The position numbers and the translations under genes were made by a program. The notes below the pieces were generated by a model. That model was not told the DNA's origin and searched no databases. It was given only the letters and a program-made list of their open reading frames with translations. A stretch of 64,000 bases of DNA from Candidatus Thermoflexus tengchongensis (lineage in GTDB: Bacteria > Chloroflexota > Anaerolineae > Thermoflexales > Thermoflexaceae). The first letter of the stretch is position 1. Each line of letters opens with the position of its first letter. The DNA lies in the NCBI GenBank assembly GCA_016842085.1, contig JAEVEX010000061.1:1-64000 (forward strand), read 5' to 3'. Below are positions 54,340-62,586 of the stretch, in pieces.

Positions 54340-56544
54340 TCATGGGAGCACCCGAATCGCCCCCAGCTCCACCGCCCGGTGAGGCGGTCGCGCGCCGCTC
54401 GCCTCGATGACCTCGGCACGCTCCCCATCGGGCCGGTAGAGGCCGACGCGCAGACCATAGAGGCCCGGGGGCAGATCCGTCGGGATCCGAAGCGGATGCG
54501 GATCCGCGAAGCGATCGCCGGGCTCCCACCACCCGGCGGGCAGCTCCCCCAGAGCCGGGGGGCCGTCATGCTGGGCCCGGGGCGGACGATCGGGATCCCC
54601 CAGATGCACGAATACCCTCCAGTCCTCTCCAGAGGCGGCTTCCACCTCCCAGTAAAGCGTCACCGTAATGGTCTCCCCCGCGCGGACCTCTGCAGGGCGA
54701 TCCACCCCGATCAGCCGGGCCGGTCCAACCCGCACATCCAGAGGCTCCACCGGGGAAAGGGGCATGGTCCCCCGCAGCTTCCCGGCCTCCAGGATCACAT
54801 ATGGGATGGGCTGACCATGGCCGTCTCGCGCCGGGGCGACCCAGCCGGTCTTCGCCTCGTAGAGACCGACGTGGATCCGGATCACCGCAGGGGCTTCGTT
54901 CCGCGAACCAACAGGAACCCAGTAAGGATCAGCGAACCGGAAGCCTGGACGACAATCTGTGGTGGAGAACAGGCCCCTCCCCGGGTGGCGATCGACCTGC
55001 CGAACATCGCGGACCCGGGGGGTGAGAACCGGATGGAGAAAGACGCTCCAGGGCTGTTTGGTGGGCTGCAGGCACTCCCAGAACAGAGTCAGGGCGAGGG
55101 AGCCCCCAGGCGCTGCGCGCCCGGGAAGATAGCCCAGCAGGCGCAGATGATCATCGAACACCACTTCCACCTGATGGGCTTCTGGCGGGAGATCGGCGAT
55201 CGGGATAGGGCCCGCATACGTGGGCAGGATGTAGCGCACCGGGGCGATCCACGCGATCGCCATCCAGATCACGGCGGGAGCCCAGCGTCCGACGGTTCGC
55301 CCCCAGGGAAGCCATCGTTCCACGAGATGCTCCCAGCCAGCCCAGAGCATCCAGGCGATGGGGCCGATGGCCGGGAACATCAGCCGCCCCTGGGAGGCAG
55401 AGGTCATGGAAGTCCACCGCACCAGCCCGGCGAAGATCAGCCCGGTGTAGCCAACGGAACCGGCCCAGAGCGCCTGGGCCTCGGGGTCTGGCTTCCCCCA
55501 TGCCCGGCCCATCGCCAGCATCGCCCCGATGGCCGACAACAGCAGCCAGGCTTCGAGGAAGAGATACACCGGTGGGTCCGCCAGGATGTTAAACCAGCCC
55601 CAGACCGCCCAGAAGGACCAGATGAAGCCCCGGGCCTCCGCGAGGAGCTGCGCGGGAGAGACCGTGCGGCGTCCGAAGATCTCCAGCATCACGTTCAGGC
55701 CGGTGGGATCTCCATAGAGCATCCAGTTACGAAGGAACCACCACCCGGAGAGGGCAATGGCAAGACCATAGATCAGCCCTCCATATCGGAGCAGCTCGGG
55801 AAGGCGGAGCCGGCCTTTCCTGACGAGAATGAAGAGGACCCCTGCGGCGAAGGCCCAGAGGGCCAGACCGCTCAGCTTGCTCAGCGCCGCCAGCCCCAGC
55901 AGGAGCCCGAGGAGGACGGCACGAGATCTGCTCATCCCGCATCGCCAGAGGCGGGCCAGCTGCCAGAGGGTCACCGCAGACAGGGTGTTGACGAGCACGT
56001 CGTTGTTGATCGCGCCCATAATGAAGGGGAACATCGGGTTCCAGGCGGTCAGTGCGGCGGCCCCCAGGGCCCATCGCGGCCGGCCCGGGGCCATCGCTCG
56101 GATCGCGGCATAGATCGCCCCCACGGTGGCTGCTCCGAGGAGCAGGGAGAGGAACCGCCACACATGGAGTGTACCGACGGCTCCATGCCAGGGGAATCGT
56201 TCCCACGAGCCGTGCAGGACCATGTTCTTATTGTCGGGGAGCTCCGCATTCCCCGGCGCGGCGTGCTGGTTCTCAAGCCGCATCGCCTCCAGATCGTCCA
56301 GGGGCAGCTCAAGCAGACGCGTCATGGCGGCCAGCAGCGCATAATAAAGCGGCGGCTGGCTGCCCTCCTGCCGCCACGGAGTCTCCTCGCCAGGCCGCTG
56401 AACCGGCAGCCCTCCGCCCCGGGCCAGGTGGGCCGCCATCCCAACATGCCAGATCTCATCCGGCGTCTCAAACAGCGGTGTCGCAATCTGAAAAAGACCC
56501 CCGATGATCAGGAAAGAGATCAGCAGCCCATAGACAGGCCGCAT
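54340..56544 (-). CDS. GT-C type membrane glycosyltransferase-like protein
   Basis: 734 residues. The first 430 hold about ten hydrophobic helices. Near the N terminus FETPDEIWHVGMAAHLARGGGLPVQRPG contains an acidic pair in the first external loop, as in PMT/ArnT-like (GT39/GT83) polyprenyl-phosphate-dependent enzymes, followed by SQPPLYYALLAA. The C-terminal 280 residues are beta-rich, with LRLLGYLPGRAAPGG, LTLFWECLQPTK and a second similar block (TLYWEVEAASGEDWRVFVHLGD), probably an extracytoplasmic carbohydrate-binding or sandwich pair. Acceptor unknown. Confidence 0.75.
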   Translation of the reverse strand: MRPVYGLLISFLIIGGLFQIATPLFETPDEIWHVGMAAHLARGGGLPVQRPGEETPWRQEGSQPPLYYALLAAMTRLLELPLDDLEAMRLENQHAAPGNAELPDNKNMVLHGSWERFPWHGAVGTLHVWRFLSLLLGAATVGAIYAAIRAMAPGRPRWALGAAALTAWNPMFPFIMGAINNDVLVNTLSAVTLWQLARLWRCGMSRSRAVLLGLLLGLAALSKLSGLALWAFAAGVLFILVRKGRLRLPELLRYGGLIYGLAIALSGWWFLRNWMLYGDPTGLNVMLEIFGRRTVSPAQLLAEARGFIWSFWAVWGWFNILADPPVYLFLEAWLLLSAIGAMLAMGRAWGKPDPEAQALWAGSVGYTGLIFAGLVRWTSMTSASQGRLMFPAIGPIAWMLWAGWEHLVERWLPWGRTVGRWAPAVIWMAIAWIAPVRYILPTYAGPIPIADLPPEAHQVEVVFDDHLRLLGYLPGRAAPGGSLALTLFWECLQPTKQPWSVFLHPVLTPRVRDVRQVDRHPGRGLFSTTDCRPGFRFADPYWVPVGSRNEAPAVIRIHVGLYEAKTGWVAPARDGHGQPIPYVILEAGKLRGTMPLSPVEPLDVRVGPARLIGVDRPAEVRAGETITVTLYWEVEAASGEDWRVFVHLGDPDRPPRAQHDGPPALGELPAGWWEPGDRFADPHPLRIPTDLPPGLYGLRVGLYRPDGERAEVIEASGARPPHRAVELGAIRVLP

Positions 56545-56704
56545 TGCTCCCAGTCTCCGCTAATAGGATCTGAGGCGCCCACGTTTCACTTTGGAAAAGC
56601 AAGCCTCTCGGGCAGCTGGATGGGGAAAGTGCCCCACAAACTGATCAGCAAACGAGCCCCATGGGTTCTCTCCAAGCTTATCATACTCATGGGAGCGGCC
56701 GGAG

Positions 56705-56737
56705 CGCATGGCCGCCGCCATGCGTCTGTGATAAAAT
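56705..56737 (+). promoter_or_regulatory. Inverted repeat and -10 before the coiled-coil nuclease-like gene
   Basis: CGCATGGC/GCCATGCG (56705-56724, 4-base centre) lies where a -35 would be, with TAAAAT at 56732-56737. This layout suits an operator overlapping a promoter. Otherwise the 219-base gap between the divergent genes shows nothing recognisable. Confidence 0.4.
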
Positions 56738-56763
56738 GAGCACAAGCCTGCGAGGAGAGAGAT

Positions 56764-57963
56764 ATGGCGTTCACGGTTCGGGATCTGGATGATCTGATCC
56801 GCCTGCTGGACAGGCATCCCCAGTGGCTGGAAGCGTTGCGCCAGCGGCTGCTGACGAAGGAGCTCATGCAGTCGCCGAAGACCCTGCGGCGTGTGTCCAC
56901 CCGGTTGGGGAAGGTGGAAAAGGCCCTGAACAGCCTGACGGAGACCGTGAAGACCCTTACGGAATCGGTCACCGCTCTCACGGAGGCCCAGCGGCGAACC
57001 GAGGAGTCCCTGACCACCCTCCGCCGGGAGTTCCTGGAACAGCGCGCGGAAACCGAGCGCCGCTTCGCCGAACTGGCCGAAGCCCAGCGGCGAACGGACG
57101 AACGCATGGGACGCCTGGAGGAATCCCTGGCCGCCCTCGCCGAGGCCCAGCGCCGCACCGAGGAGAACCTGGGGCGCCTCAGCGAAGCCTTCGCCGCCCA
57201 CCGCCAGGAGTTCCTGGAATACCGCGCGGAAACCGAGCGCCGCTTTGCCGAACTCGCCGAAGCCCAGCGGCGAACCGACGAACGCGTGGGACGCCTGGAG
57301 GAATCCCTGGCCGCCCTCCGCCAGGAGTTCCTGGAGCACCGCGCGGAAACCGAACGCCGCTTCGCCGAACTGGCCGAAGCCCAGCGGCGAACCGACGAAC
57401 GCGTGGGACGCCTGGAGGAGGCCGTCGCTGCCCTCGCCGAAGCCCAGCGCCGCACGGAGGAGGCCGTCGCTGCCCTCGCCGAAGCCCAGCGCCGCACAGA
57501 ACAGCGCCTGGATCGCCTTGAGGCCGTGGTCCAGGGGCTGGCCGCCCAGGTTGGCCGCCTTACGGAGACAATGGGCGCTACCGCCGAGGAAGAAGCCCAC
57601 GATGTCCTCCTGACGGTCCTTCGGGAGCGGGGCATGAAAGCCCTGGCCCGCCCTGCTCCCCTGATCGTGGATGGCTGGGAGATCGATCTGGCAGCTCCGG
57701 TGGAGGATCGGGAGGGCCAGCGGGGATGGGTGCTGGTGGAGGTGAAACTCCGGCTGTCTGCGGATCACGTGTGGGCATGGGCCAGCCGGGTGGGCTCCGA
57801 GGGATTCCGGGAGGCGCTGCGGCGGGCCGGAGTGGAGGGGCCGGTGTGGGTGTATATCTACGGGCTACGGGTGACGCGGGAGGCCGAGGAGGCCGCCGAG
57901 CAGGCTGCAATGGGGCTCCTGTGGCCCCGTGGAGAGCTCCGGGAGCCAGTGAAGATTCTTTGA
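56764..57963 (+). CDS. Coiled-coil protein with C-terminal PD-(D/E)XK-like domain
   Basis: 399 residues. An N-terminal helical segment is followed by long Ala/Glu/Arg repeats (variants of LAEAQRRTDERVGRLEE, residues about 70-265) forming a parallel coiled coil. The C-terminal 130 residues contain GWEIDLAAPV and WVLVEVKLRL, fitting the D and ExK of the PD-(D/E)XK nuclease fold, as in DUF3782-like proteins. The repeats are encoded by near-identical DNA blocks of about 80 bases. RBS GAGGAGAGAGAT precedes ATG. Function unknown; such proteins are frequent in thermophilic Chloroflexota and cyanobacteria. Confidence 0.7.
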   Translation: MAFTVRDLDDLIRLLDRHPQWLEALRQRLLTKELMQSPKTLRRVSTRLGKVEKALNSLTETVKTLTESVTALTEAQRRTEESLTTLRREFLEQRAETERRFAELAEAQRRTDERMGRLEESLAALAEAQRRTEENLGRLSEAFAAHRQEFLEYRAETERRFAELAEAQRRTDERVGRLEESLAALRQEFLEHRAETERRFAELAEAQRRTDERVGRLEEAVAALAEAQRRTEEAVAALAEAQRRTEQRLDRLEAVVQGLAAQVGRLTETMGATAEEEAHDVLLTVLRERGMKALARPAPLIVDGWEIDLAAPVEDREGQRGWVLVEVKLRLSADHVWAWASRVGSEGFREALRRAGVEGPVWVYIYGLRVTREAEEAAEQAAMGLLWPRGELREPVKIL

Positions 57964-57996
57964 TCCTTAAGTCGCGCGGCCCCAAACAATCCAGCG

Positions 57997-58023
57997 GGGG
58001 TCGGGGGAAGCTCTCCCGACCCC
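57997..58023 (+). terminator. Hairpin after the coiled-coil protein gene
   Basis: GGGGTCGGG (57997-58005) pairs with CCCGACCCC (58015-58023), followed by TGTCTGGTTT. Probable terminator 34 bases after the stop codon. Confidence 0.55.
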
Positions 58024-58156
58024 TGTCTGGTTTCAGACCCTTAACGCATGGAACCAGGGACCTCCGCTCCCTCTCCTCGTTTGAATCCTATGGACGCAAG
58101 GCGGAGATCTCGTTAAGATGAAGGCGTGAAGATCTATACAGCCCGGAGGTCTTCCC

Positions 58157-58555
58157 ATGCCATGGCTCCGTGCCCGATGGCCGCTCGTCCTGGCCGGGCT
58201 GGCGGCCGGGTTCGGGCTGCTGGGCGGGCTGGTCTGGGGGTTGCGGCCCCGTACCGAAGCGGAGACGGCCGTCCTGGCCCGTCGGGAGCTCCAGGAGGCG
58301 ATCCGCCAGCTCGATCGATTCCTGGAAACCTACCCAACCGCTCCCGGTGAGGCCCGGGGGGCCTTGCAGCGGGCTCAGTCGGCCTTCGACAAAGCCGCCG
58401 GCCATCTGGCCCTCACCCGTCGGGCAGAAGTGCAACGGGGAACAGCGGATTTCCGGCGACTTCAGGCGCTGACGGCCGCCAGCGCCCCGCCGGAAACGAT
58501 CCTCCCGCTTGCCCGGCAGCTCCGGGAGCGCATGCGGTCCCTGCTGGAGGAATAA
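58157..58555 (+). CDS. Small membrane-anchored helical protein
   Basis: 132 residues: a single N-terminal membrane helix (WPLVLAGLAAGFGLLGGLVWGL) then an all-helical, Arg/Glu/Ala-rich region with no motif I recognise. GGAGGTCTTCCC precedes ATG 58157. The apgM gene starts 93 bases downstream. Function unknown. Confidence 0.6.
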   Translation: MPWLRARWPLVLAGLAAGFGLLGGLVWGLRPRTEAETAVLARRELQEAIRQLDRFLETYPTAPGEARGALQRAQSAFDKAAGHLALTRRAEVQRGTADFRRLQALTAASAPPETILPLARQLRERMRSLLEE

Positions 58556-58648
58556 GCCGGGTGCATCATGATCCGTGGGACAGCGGCACTTAACGGTCCC
58601 ATTCCCCTGAATGAATCTCCCTCTCATCCCGGCAACGGAGGAATCCCG

Positions 58649-59860
58649 ATGGCAGATCTCTCCATGATCGCAGAACTTGCCACAGAGGGCACAACGAAGA
58701 TCGTGCTGCTGGTGATGGATGGCCTGGGCGGGATGCCCATCGAGCCGGGCGGGCCCACAGAGCTGGAGGCCGCCCGTACGCCGAACATGGACCGTCTGGC
58801 CGCCGAGGGGACGCTGGGACTGCACATCCCGGTGCGACCCGGGCTGGCTCCCGGTAGCGGCTACGCCCACCTCGCCCTCTTCGGCTACGATCCCCTGGTC
58901 TACCCCGTGGGCCGGGGCGTGCTGGAGGCCGTTGGGATCGGCTTCCCCCTGGAACCCCACGATGTGGCCGCCCGGGGCAACTTCGTCACCGTCGACGCTG
59001 AGGGCCGGATCATCGATCGACGGGCGGGCCGTATCCCCACCGAGGTCAACGCCCGCCTGGTGGAGCGCCTGCGATCCATTCGCCTGGAGGGCGTGGAGGT
59101 CTTCGTTGAGCCCGTCAAAGAGCATCGCTTCGTCCTGGTCCTGCGGGGCGAGGGGCTCTCGCCGGCGCTGACAGAGACCGATCCCGGGAAAACCGGCGTG
59201 CCACCCCTCCCGGTCCGTGCCCTCCAGCCCGAGGCGGAGCGCACCGCGACGCTGGTCAACCAGTGGATCGCGCAGGCGCGGGCGCTGCTCGCCGACGCCC
59301 ACCCAGCGAATATGGTGACCCTGCGTGGATTCGATCGCCCGCCTCGCCTCCCCGCCTTCTCCGAGGTGTATAAGCTCCGGGCTGCGGCCATCGCCGCTTA
59401 TCCCATGTATCGCGGGGTCGCCCGTCTCGTGGGGATGGAGATCCTGGAGGCCCACGGGGACAGTCCGGAGGCCCTCTTCCGGGAGGCCGTTGCTCACTGG
59501 GACCGCTTCGACTTCTTCTTCATCCACATCAAGCCCACCGACAGCCGGGGAGAAGATGGCGACTTCGCCGCTAAGGTCCGCGTGATCGAGGCCGTGGACG
59601 CCGCGCTGCCGATCCTGCTGGAGCGCGCGCCGGACGTTCTGGTGATCACGGGGGATCATTCCACCCCGGCCGCTCTCCGAACCCACACCTGGCACCCGGT
59701 TCCGGTGCTCCTGTGGGCCCCACGAACGGCGCGGCCGGACGGGGCACCGGGCTTCGGAGAGCGGACGTGCCGGACCGGCGGGCTGGGGATCTTCATGGCC
59801 ACCGATCTGATGCCGCTGATCCTGGCTCACGCGGGGCGTCTGAGCCGCCTGGGCGCGTGA
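58649..59860 (+). CDS. apgM: 2,3-bisphosphoglycerate-independent phosphoglycerate mutase, archaeal type
   Basis: Glycolytic interconversion of 3- and 2-phosphoglycerate. 403 residues of the alkaline-phosphatase superfamily. VLLVMDGLGGMP carries the metal Asp, RTPNMDRLAAEG is typical, and PGSGYAHLALFGYDP holds the nucleophile Ser. The metal-binding C-terminal segments DFFFIHIKPTDSRGEDGD and VITGDHSTPAALRTHTWHPVPVLL are complete. ATG 58649 follows ACGGAGGAATCCCG. M28 lipoprotein gene follows after 41 bases. Confidence 0.94.
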   Translation: MADLSMIAELATEGTTKIVLLVMDGLGGMPIEPGGPTELEAARTPNMDRLAAEGTLGLHIPVRPGLAPGSGYAHLALFGYDPLVYPVGRGVLEAVGIGFPLEPHDVAARGNFVTVDAEGRIIDRRAGRIPTEVNARLVERLRSIRLEGVEVFVEPVKEHRFVLVLRGEGLSPALTETDPGKTGVPPLPVRALQPEAERTATLVNQWIAQARALLADAHPANMVTLRGFDRPPRLPAFSEVYKLRAAAIAAYPMYRGVARLVGMEILEAHGDSPEALFREAVAHWDRFDFFFIHIKPTDSRGEDGDFAAKVRVIEAVDAALPILLERAPDVLVITGDHSTPAALRTHTWHPVPVLLWAPRTARPDGAPGFGERTCRTGGLGIFMATDLMPLILAHAGRLSRLGA

Positions 59861-59901
59861 ATCCCCCCGAGCAGTCTCCAGCCTGTGGAGGAGGATCCCC
59901 G

Positions 59902-60795
59902 ATGGAAACCGGCGCTCCGCTCTCCCCGCGCCCCAAACTCCCTGCCCGGATTCGCCTGTTTCTCATCCCGATCCTGCTCCTCGGCTGCCATCCGTTATCC
60001 CCTTCCATAGAACGACGCTTCGATGGCCGGGAAGCCTTCCGTCACGTGCAGGCCCAGCTGGCAATGGGCCCGCGCTACCCCGGCAGCCCGGGATGGGAGG
60101 CCGTGCAGCGTTACATCCAGGATCACGTGATCCGACAGGGCTGGACCTTCGAGGTCCAGCCCTTCACCGCTTCCGGGATCTCCGGCCGCAACCTGATCGC
60201 CCGGGCCGGGCAGGGGCCGGTGGTCCTGGTGGGGGCGCATTACGACACCCGGCACCGGGCGGATCGGGACCCCGAGCGGCCGCAGGATCCGGTGCCCGGG
60301 GCCAACGATGGGGCCAGCGGTGTCGCCGTGCTCCTGGAGCTGGCCCGCGTCCTGGATCGCCCGCGCCTGCGCGACGAAGTCTGGCTGGTCTTCTTCGACG
60401 CCGAGGATCAGGGGGAGCTGAATGGGATGCCGTGGATCCTGGGCTCCACCCACTTCGCCGCCGCCATGACCGTGACCCCCACCGCGATGATCCTGGTGGA
60501 TATGGTGGGGGACGTCGATCCCCAGTTCTACTACGAGCGGAACTCCGACCCCGGGCTGCGGGAACGGCTCTGGCGGGTCGCGGCGGAGCTGGGATACAGC
60601 CGCTGGTTCATCCCGGAGCCCCGCTGGGCGCTGATCGACGATCACCTTCCTTTCCTCCAGCGGGGCATCCCCGCTGTGGATATCATCGATTTCGATTACC
60701 CCGCCTGGCACACCACCACGGACACCCTGGACCGCATCTCCCCCCAGACCCTGGAGGCAGTGGGCCGGGTGCTCGAGCGGTTCCTCGAGCGCTAA
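59902..60795 (+). CDS. M28-family zinc metallopeptidase or glutaminyl-cyclase-like lipoprotein
   Basis: 297 residues. N-terminal lipoprotein signal with basic start, hydrophobic LFLIPILLLGC and lipobox Cys29, so it is exported and lipid-modified (lgt is at 37264). The catalytic domain has the M28 ligands in GAHYDTRH, ANDGASGVAVLLELARVL, FFDAEDQGE, VDMVGD and WHTTTDT. FDAEDQGEL and the overall length resemble glutaminyl-peptide cyclotransferases as much as aminopeptidases. ATG follows GGAGGATCCCCG. Confidence 0.87.
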   Translation: METGAPLSPRPKLPARIRLFLIPILLLGCHPLSPSIERRFDGREAFRHVQAQLAMGPRYPGSPGWEAVQRYIQDHVIRQGWTFEVQPFTASGISGRNLIARAGQGPVVLVGAHYDTRHRADRDPERPQDPVPGANDGASGVAVLLELARVLDRPRLRDEVWLVFFDAEDQGELNGMPWILGSTHFAAAMTVTPTAMILVDMVGDVDPQFYYERNSDPGLRERLWRVAAELGYSRWFIPEPRWALIDDHLPFLQRGIPAVDIIDFDYPAWHTTTDTLDRISPQTLEAVGRVLERFLER

Positions 60796-60915
60796 GCGGG
60801 GAACCCGCGCAAGACCTCGGGCGGCCGGCCCTCGATCATGACAGCATTCCGATGCGCTCGACCTTCGGCGAGCATCGTTCCCCCGCTTAACTCTCCCCTC
60901 CTGTGCCTATCCCCC

Positions 60916-60944
60916 TTGACCCCAGGCACCTGAAAGCCTAAAAT
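60916..60944 (+). promoter_or_regulatory. Promoter of the LuxR-type regulator
   Basis: TTGACC at 60916-60921, 17 bases, TAAAAT at 60939-60944. Start near 60951, 27 bases before the GTG start codon. Confidence 0.75.
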
Positions 60945-60977
60945 GGGGATCGTCAGCAAATCAGAAAGGCCTAACGG

Positions 60978-61685
60978 GTGGAGGCGATCGGACTGTGGGC
61001 GCCACCGGTCCTCCGCGCGGCGCTGGCCGCTCGATTCCCGGATTTGCGTCCTCTCTCTGCCGTGGAGGAGCTGAAGGCCTGCTCCTGCGCGTTTCCCCTT
61101 TTGCTGGCCGGCGAGGGGATCTGTCCCTCCGGGTGGCTGCTTGCCGCCTTCCTGCGCGCAGAGGACCCGACCCGCCCCCTGGCCCTGCTGGAGAGCCGGT
61201 GCACCCCCCTGTCGATCTGGGTCGCCGGGGAGATCGGCCTGAACGCGATCCTGGACCTCACCCGAACCCCGGAGGAATGGGCCGAGGCCCTCGCCTGCCT
61301 GGCCCGGGGTCAGATCGCCTGGCCCTCGGACCTCCTGGACCAGGCGGCCGACTTCGAGCGCGGCCTGGGCAGGCGGCTGCGCCGCCTTTCCCCCCGGGAT
61401 TGGGCCCGCTGGCGGGATCTGGCCGCCGGGCTTCCCCCCAAGGCCCTGGCGGCCCGCTGGGGCCTCTCCCCCGCCGGCGTGAGCCGTTACCTCCGCCGCC
61501 TGGCGGATCGCCTGGGGGTCGCAGGCCCGATGGACCTCCTCTGCCTGGGCCTCGCCATCGGGATCTGGGTCGGCCCGCCCGGCGCCCCCCGGCTCGCCCT
61601 ACCCCTCCAGGCCTGGCGCCTCCTCCGGGCCGCCGGAGACCCACCCGCTGTCAAAAATTGGAACACACACATGTCAAAAAAATGA
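60978..61685 (+). CDS. LuxR-type (GerE-like) transcriptional regulator with divergent N-terminal domain
   Basis: 235 residues from GTG 60978, preceded by GAAAGG. Residues about 135-200 look like a LuxR/GerE helix-turn-helix: LSPRDWARWRDLAAGLPPKALAARWGLSPAGVSRYLRRLADRLGV. The N-terminal 120 residues have the alpha/beta rhythm of a receiver domain but no aligned phospho-acceptor Asp is seen, so it is probably a pseudo-receiver. The last twelve codons read into AT-rich repeated DNA (61649-61689), so the C terminus may be altered. It is the nearest regulator to the DCC/Cys-rich gene array that follows. Confidence 0.6.
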   Translation: MEAIGLWAPPVLRAALAARFPDLRPLSAVEELKACSCAFPLLLAGEGICPSGWLLAAFLRAEDPTRPLALLESRCTPLSIWVAGEIGLNAILDLTRTPEEWAEALACLARGQIAWPSDLLDQAADFERGLGRRLRRLSPRDWARWRDLAAGLPPKALAARWGLSPAGVSRYLRRLADRLGVAGPMDLLCLGLAIGIWVGPPGAPRLALPLQAWRLLRAAGDPPAVKNWNTHMSKK

Positions 61686-61689
61686 ACAC
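61649..61689. repeat. Two 18-bp direct repeats at a 23-bp period
   Basis: TGTCAAAAATTGGAACAC (61649-61666) and TGTCAAAAAAATGAACAC (61672-61689) lie in the same orientation, overlapping the end of the LuxR-type gene. AT-rich against a GC-rich background. Repeated TGT-starting ends are known for IS21-like elements, but no transposase is adjacent; a binding-site array is the alternative. The 213 bases from here to the DCC gene show no other gene. Confidence 0.5.
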
Positions 61690-61902
61690 TCCAGCCTGGA
61701 CATCGCTGCCGGACCTGCTTACCATCGAGGATGGATCCAGCGGTCCCTCCAGACTCGGCCGCCGGACGGGATCGCCGGATCCACCGGCTAAGAGCATTGA
61801 ACCCAGGAGGGAAGCTACGAGTTCAACACGCGCAGATTACAGAAAACCCTTGCAGGGTGATAGGTGGACTACCCCTGGACAATTATCAAGGAGGGAAAAC
61901 CC

Positions 61903-62349
61903 ATGTCGAACCGGTGGCTGTTATATGACAGTGGATGTTCCGTGTGCGCCGCCCTGGCCCAGGAGGTGGAGGCCTCCAGCGGCGGGCGGCTGGGGGTGCG
62001 CTCCCTGCGCGATCCCGAGGTCCAGGCGATGCTGAACCGGGCGAAACCGGGCTGGCGCTGGGAGCCGATGCTCCTCGAAATCGAGGGGGAGCACGTCCGG
62101 GTCTTCACGGGTCTCGCGATGCGGATGCGGTTGCTCCAGATCCTGGGCCCCGTGCGAGCCCTGCGGGTGGCCCAGGTCGTGGCCCGCTTCGGTGAGCCCG
62201 TGCTCGGGGTGGATTGGGGAAGGCGCGATTTCCTCCATCGGGCGGGAGGAGCCCTGCTCGGCTTTCTGGCGCTGCAAGGCTTAGGAACTCCGCTCTCCGC
62301 CGGAGCCACCGAGCCGCCCATCCCTCCCAGGGCTTTCCAGTTTTCATAG
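61903..62349 (+). pseudogene. 5' half of a split gene: DCC thiol-redox domain plus internal Tat signal
   Basis: 148 codons from ATG 61903 (AAGGAGGGAAAACCC precedes it). Residues 8-15 YDSGCSVC carry the CxxC of the DCC (DUF393-type) thiol-disulphide family. Residues 105-128 WGRRDFLHRAGGALLGFLA form a textbook twin-arginine motif and hydrophobic core, unusually placed after a folded domain. The last six codons and the stop lie inside the inserted element at 62328. Excising 62328-62586 joins this frame to the 8-Cys reading frame at 62587-63154, giving a 330-residue protein. The truncated product may still be made. Confidence 0.8.
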
Positions 62350-62577
62350 CTTTCGGCGGATCAGCGGGCTTAGACCCTGATCATGCCAGGCGCTTAAGGC
62401 CCGGAATCCGTCGACCACGAACCGGTAACCCAGGGCTCTGAGCCGGTTAAGGGCCAGGTTCCGGATCCGACGGAGCCCCGGCCCGATCTTCCGTCCATGC
62501 CGCCGGTCTTCCCTCAAACTCCCATCACGGATCCAGTAGAGCCGGTTCTTGATAGCTCAGAAAACCGGAAAGCCCTG
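62328..62577 (-). mobile_element. 250-bp non-autonomous ISAs1-type element (MITE-like)
   Basis: Terminal inverted repeats CAGGGCTTTCCAGTTTTC (62328-62345) and the complement of CAGGGCTTTCCGGTTTTC (62560-62577) differ at one base. Flanking 9-bp target duplication CATCCCTCC at 62319-62327 and 62578-62586. The interior encodes only the last 70 residues of a transposase on the reverse strand. ISAs1 elements are known for CAGGG-type ends and 8-10 bp duplications, which fits. Inserted in a coding region. Confidence 0.9.
62344..62556 (-). pseudogene. Transposase C-terminal fragment (ISAs1-like)
   Basis: Reverse-strand frame reading AIKNRLYWIRDGSLREDRR then RIRNLALNRLRALGYRFVVD and ending IRRKL-stop. 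The pattern IxNxLxxxRDxxxxED followed by RNLAxxxLR is the usual ISAs1 transposase C terminus. A TGA precedes it in frame, and the catalytic DDE domain is missing, so it cannot mobilise itself. Confidence 0.75.
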
Positions 62578-62586
62578 CATCCCTCC

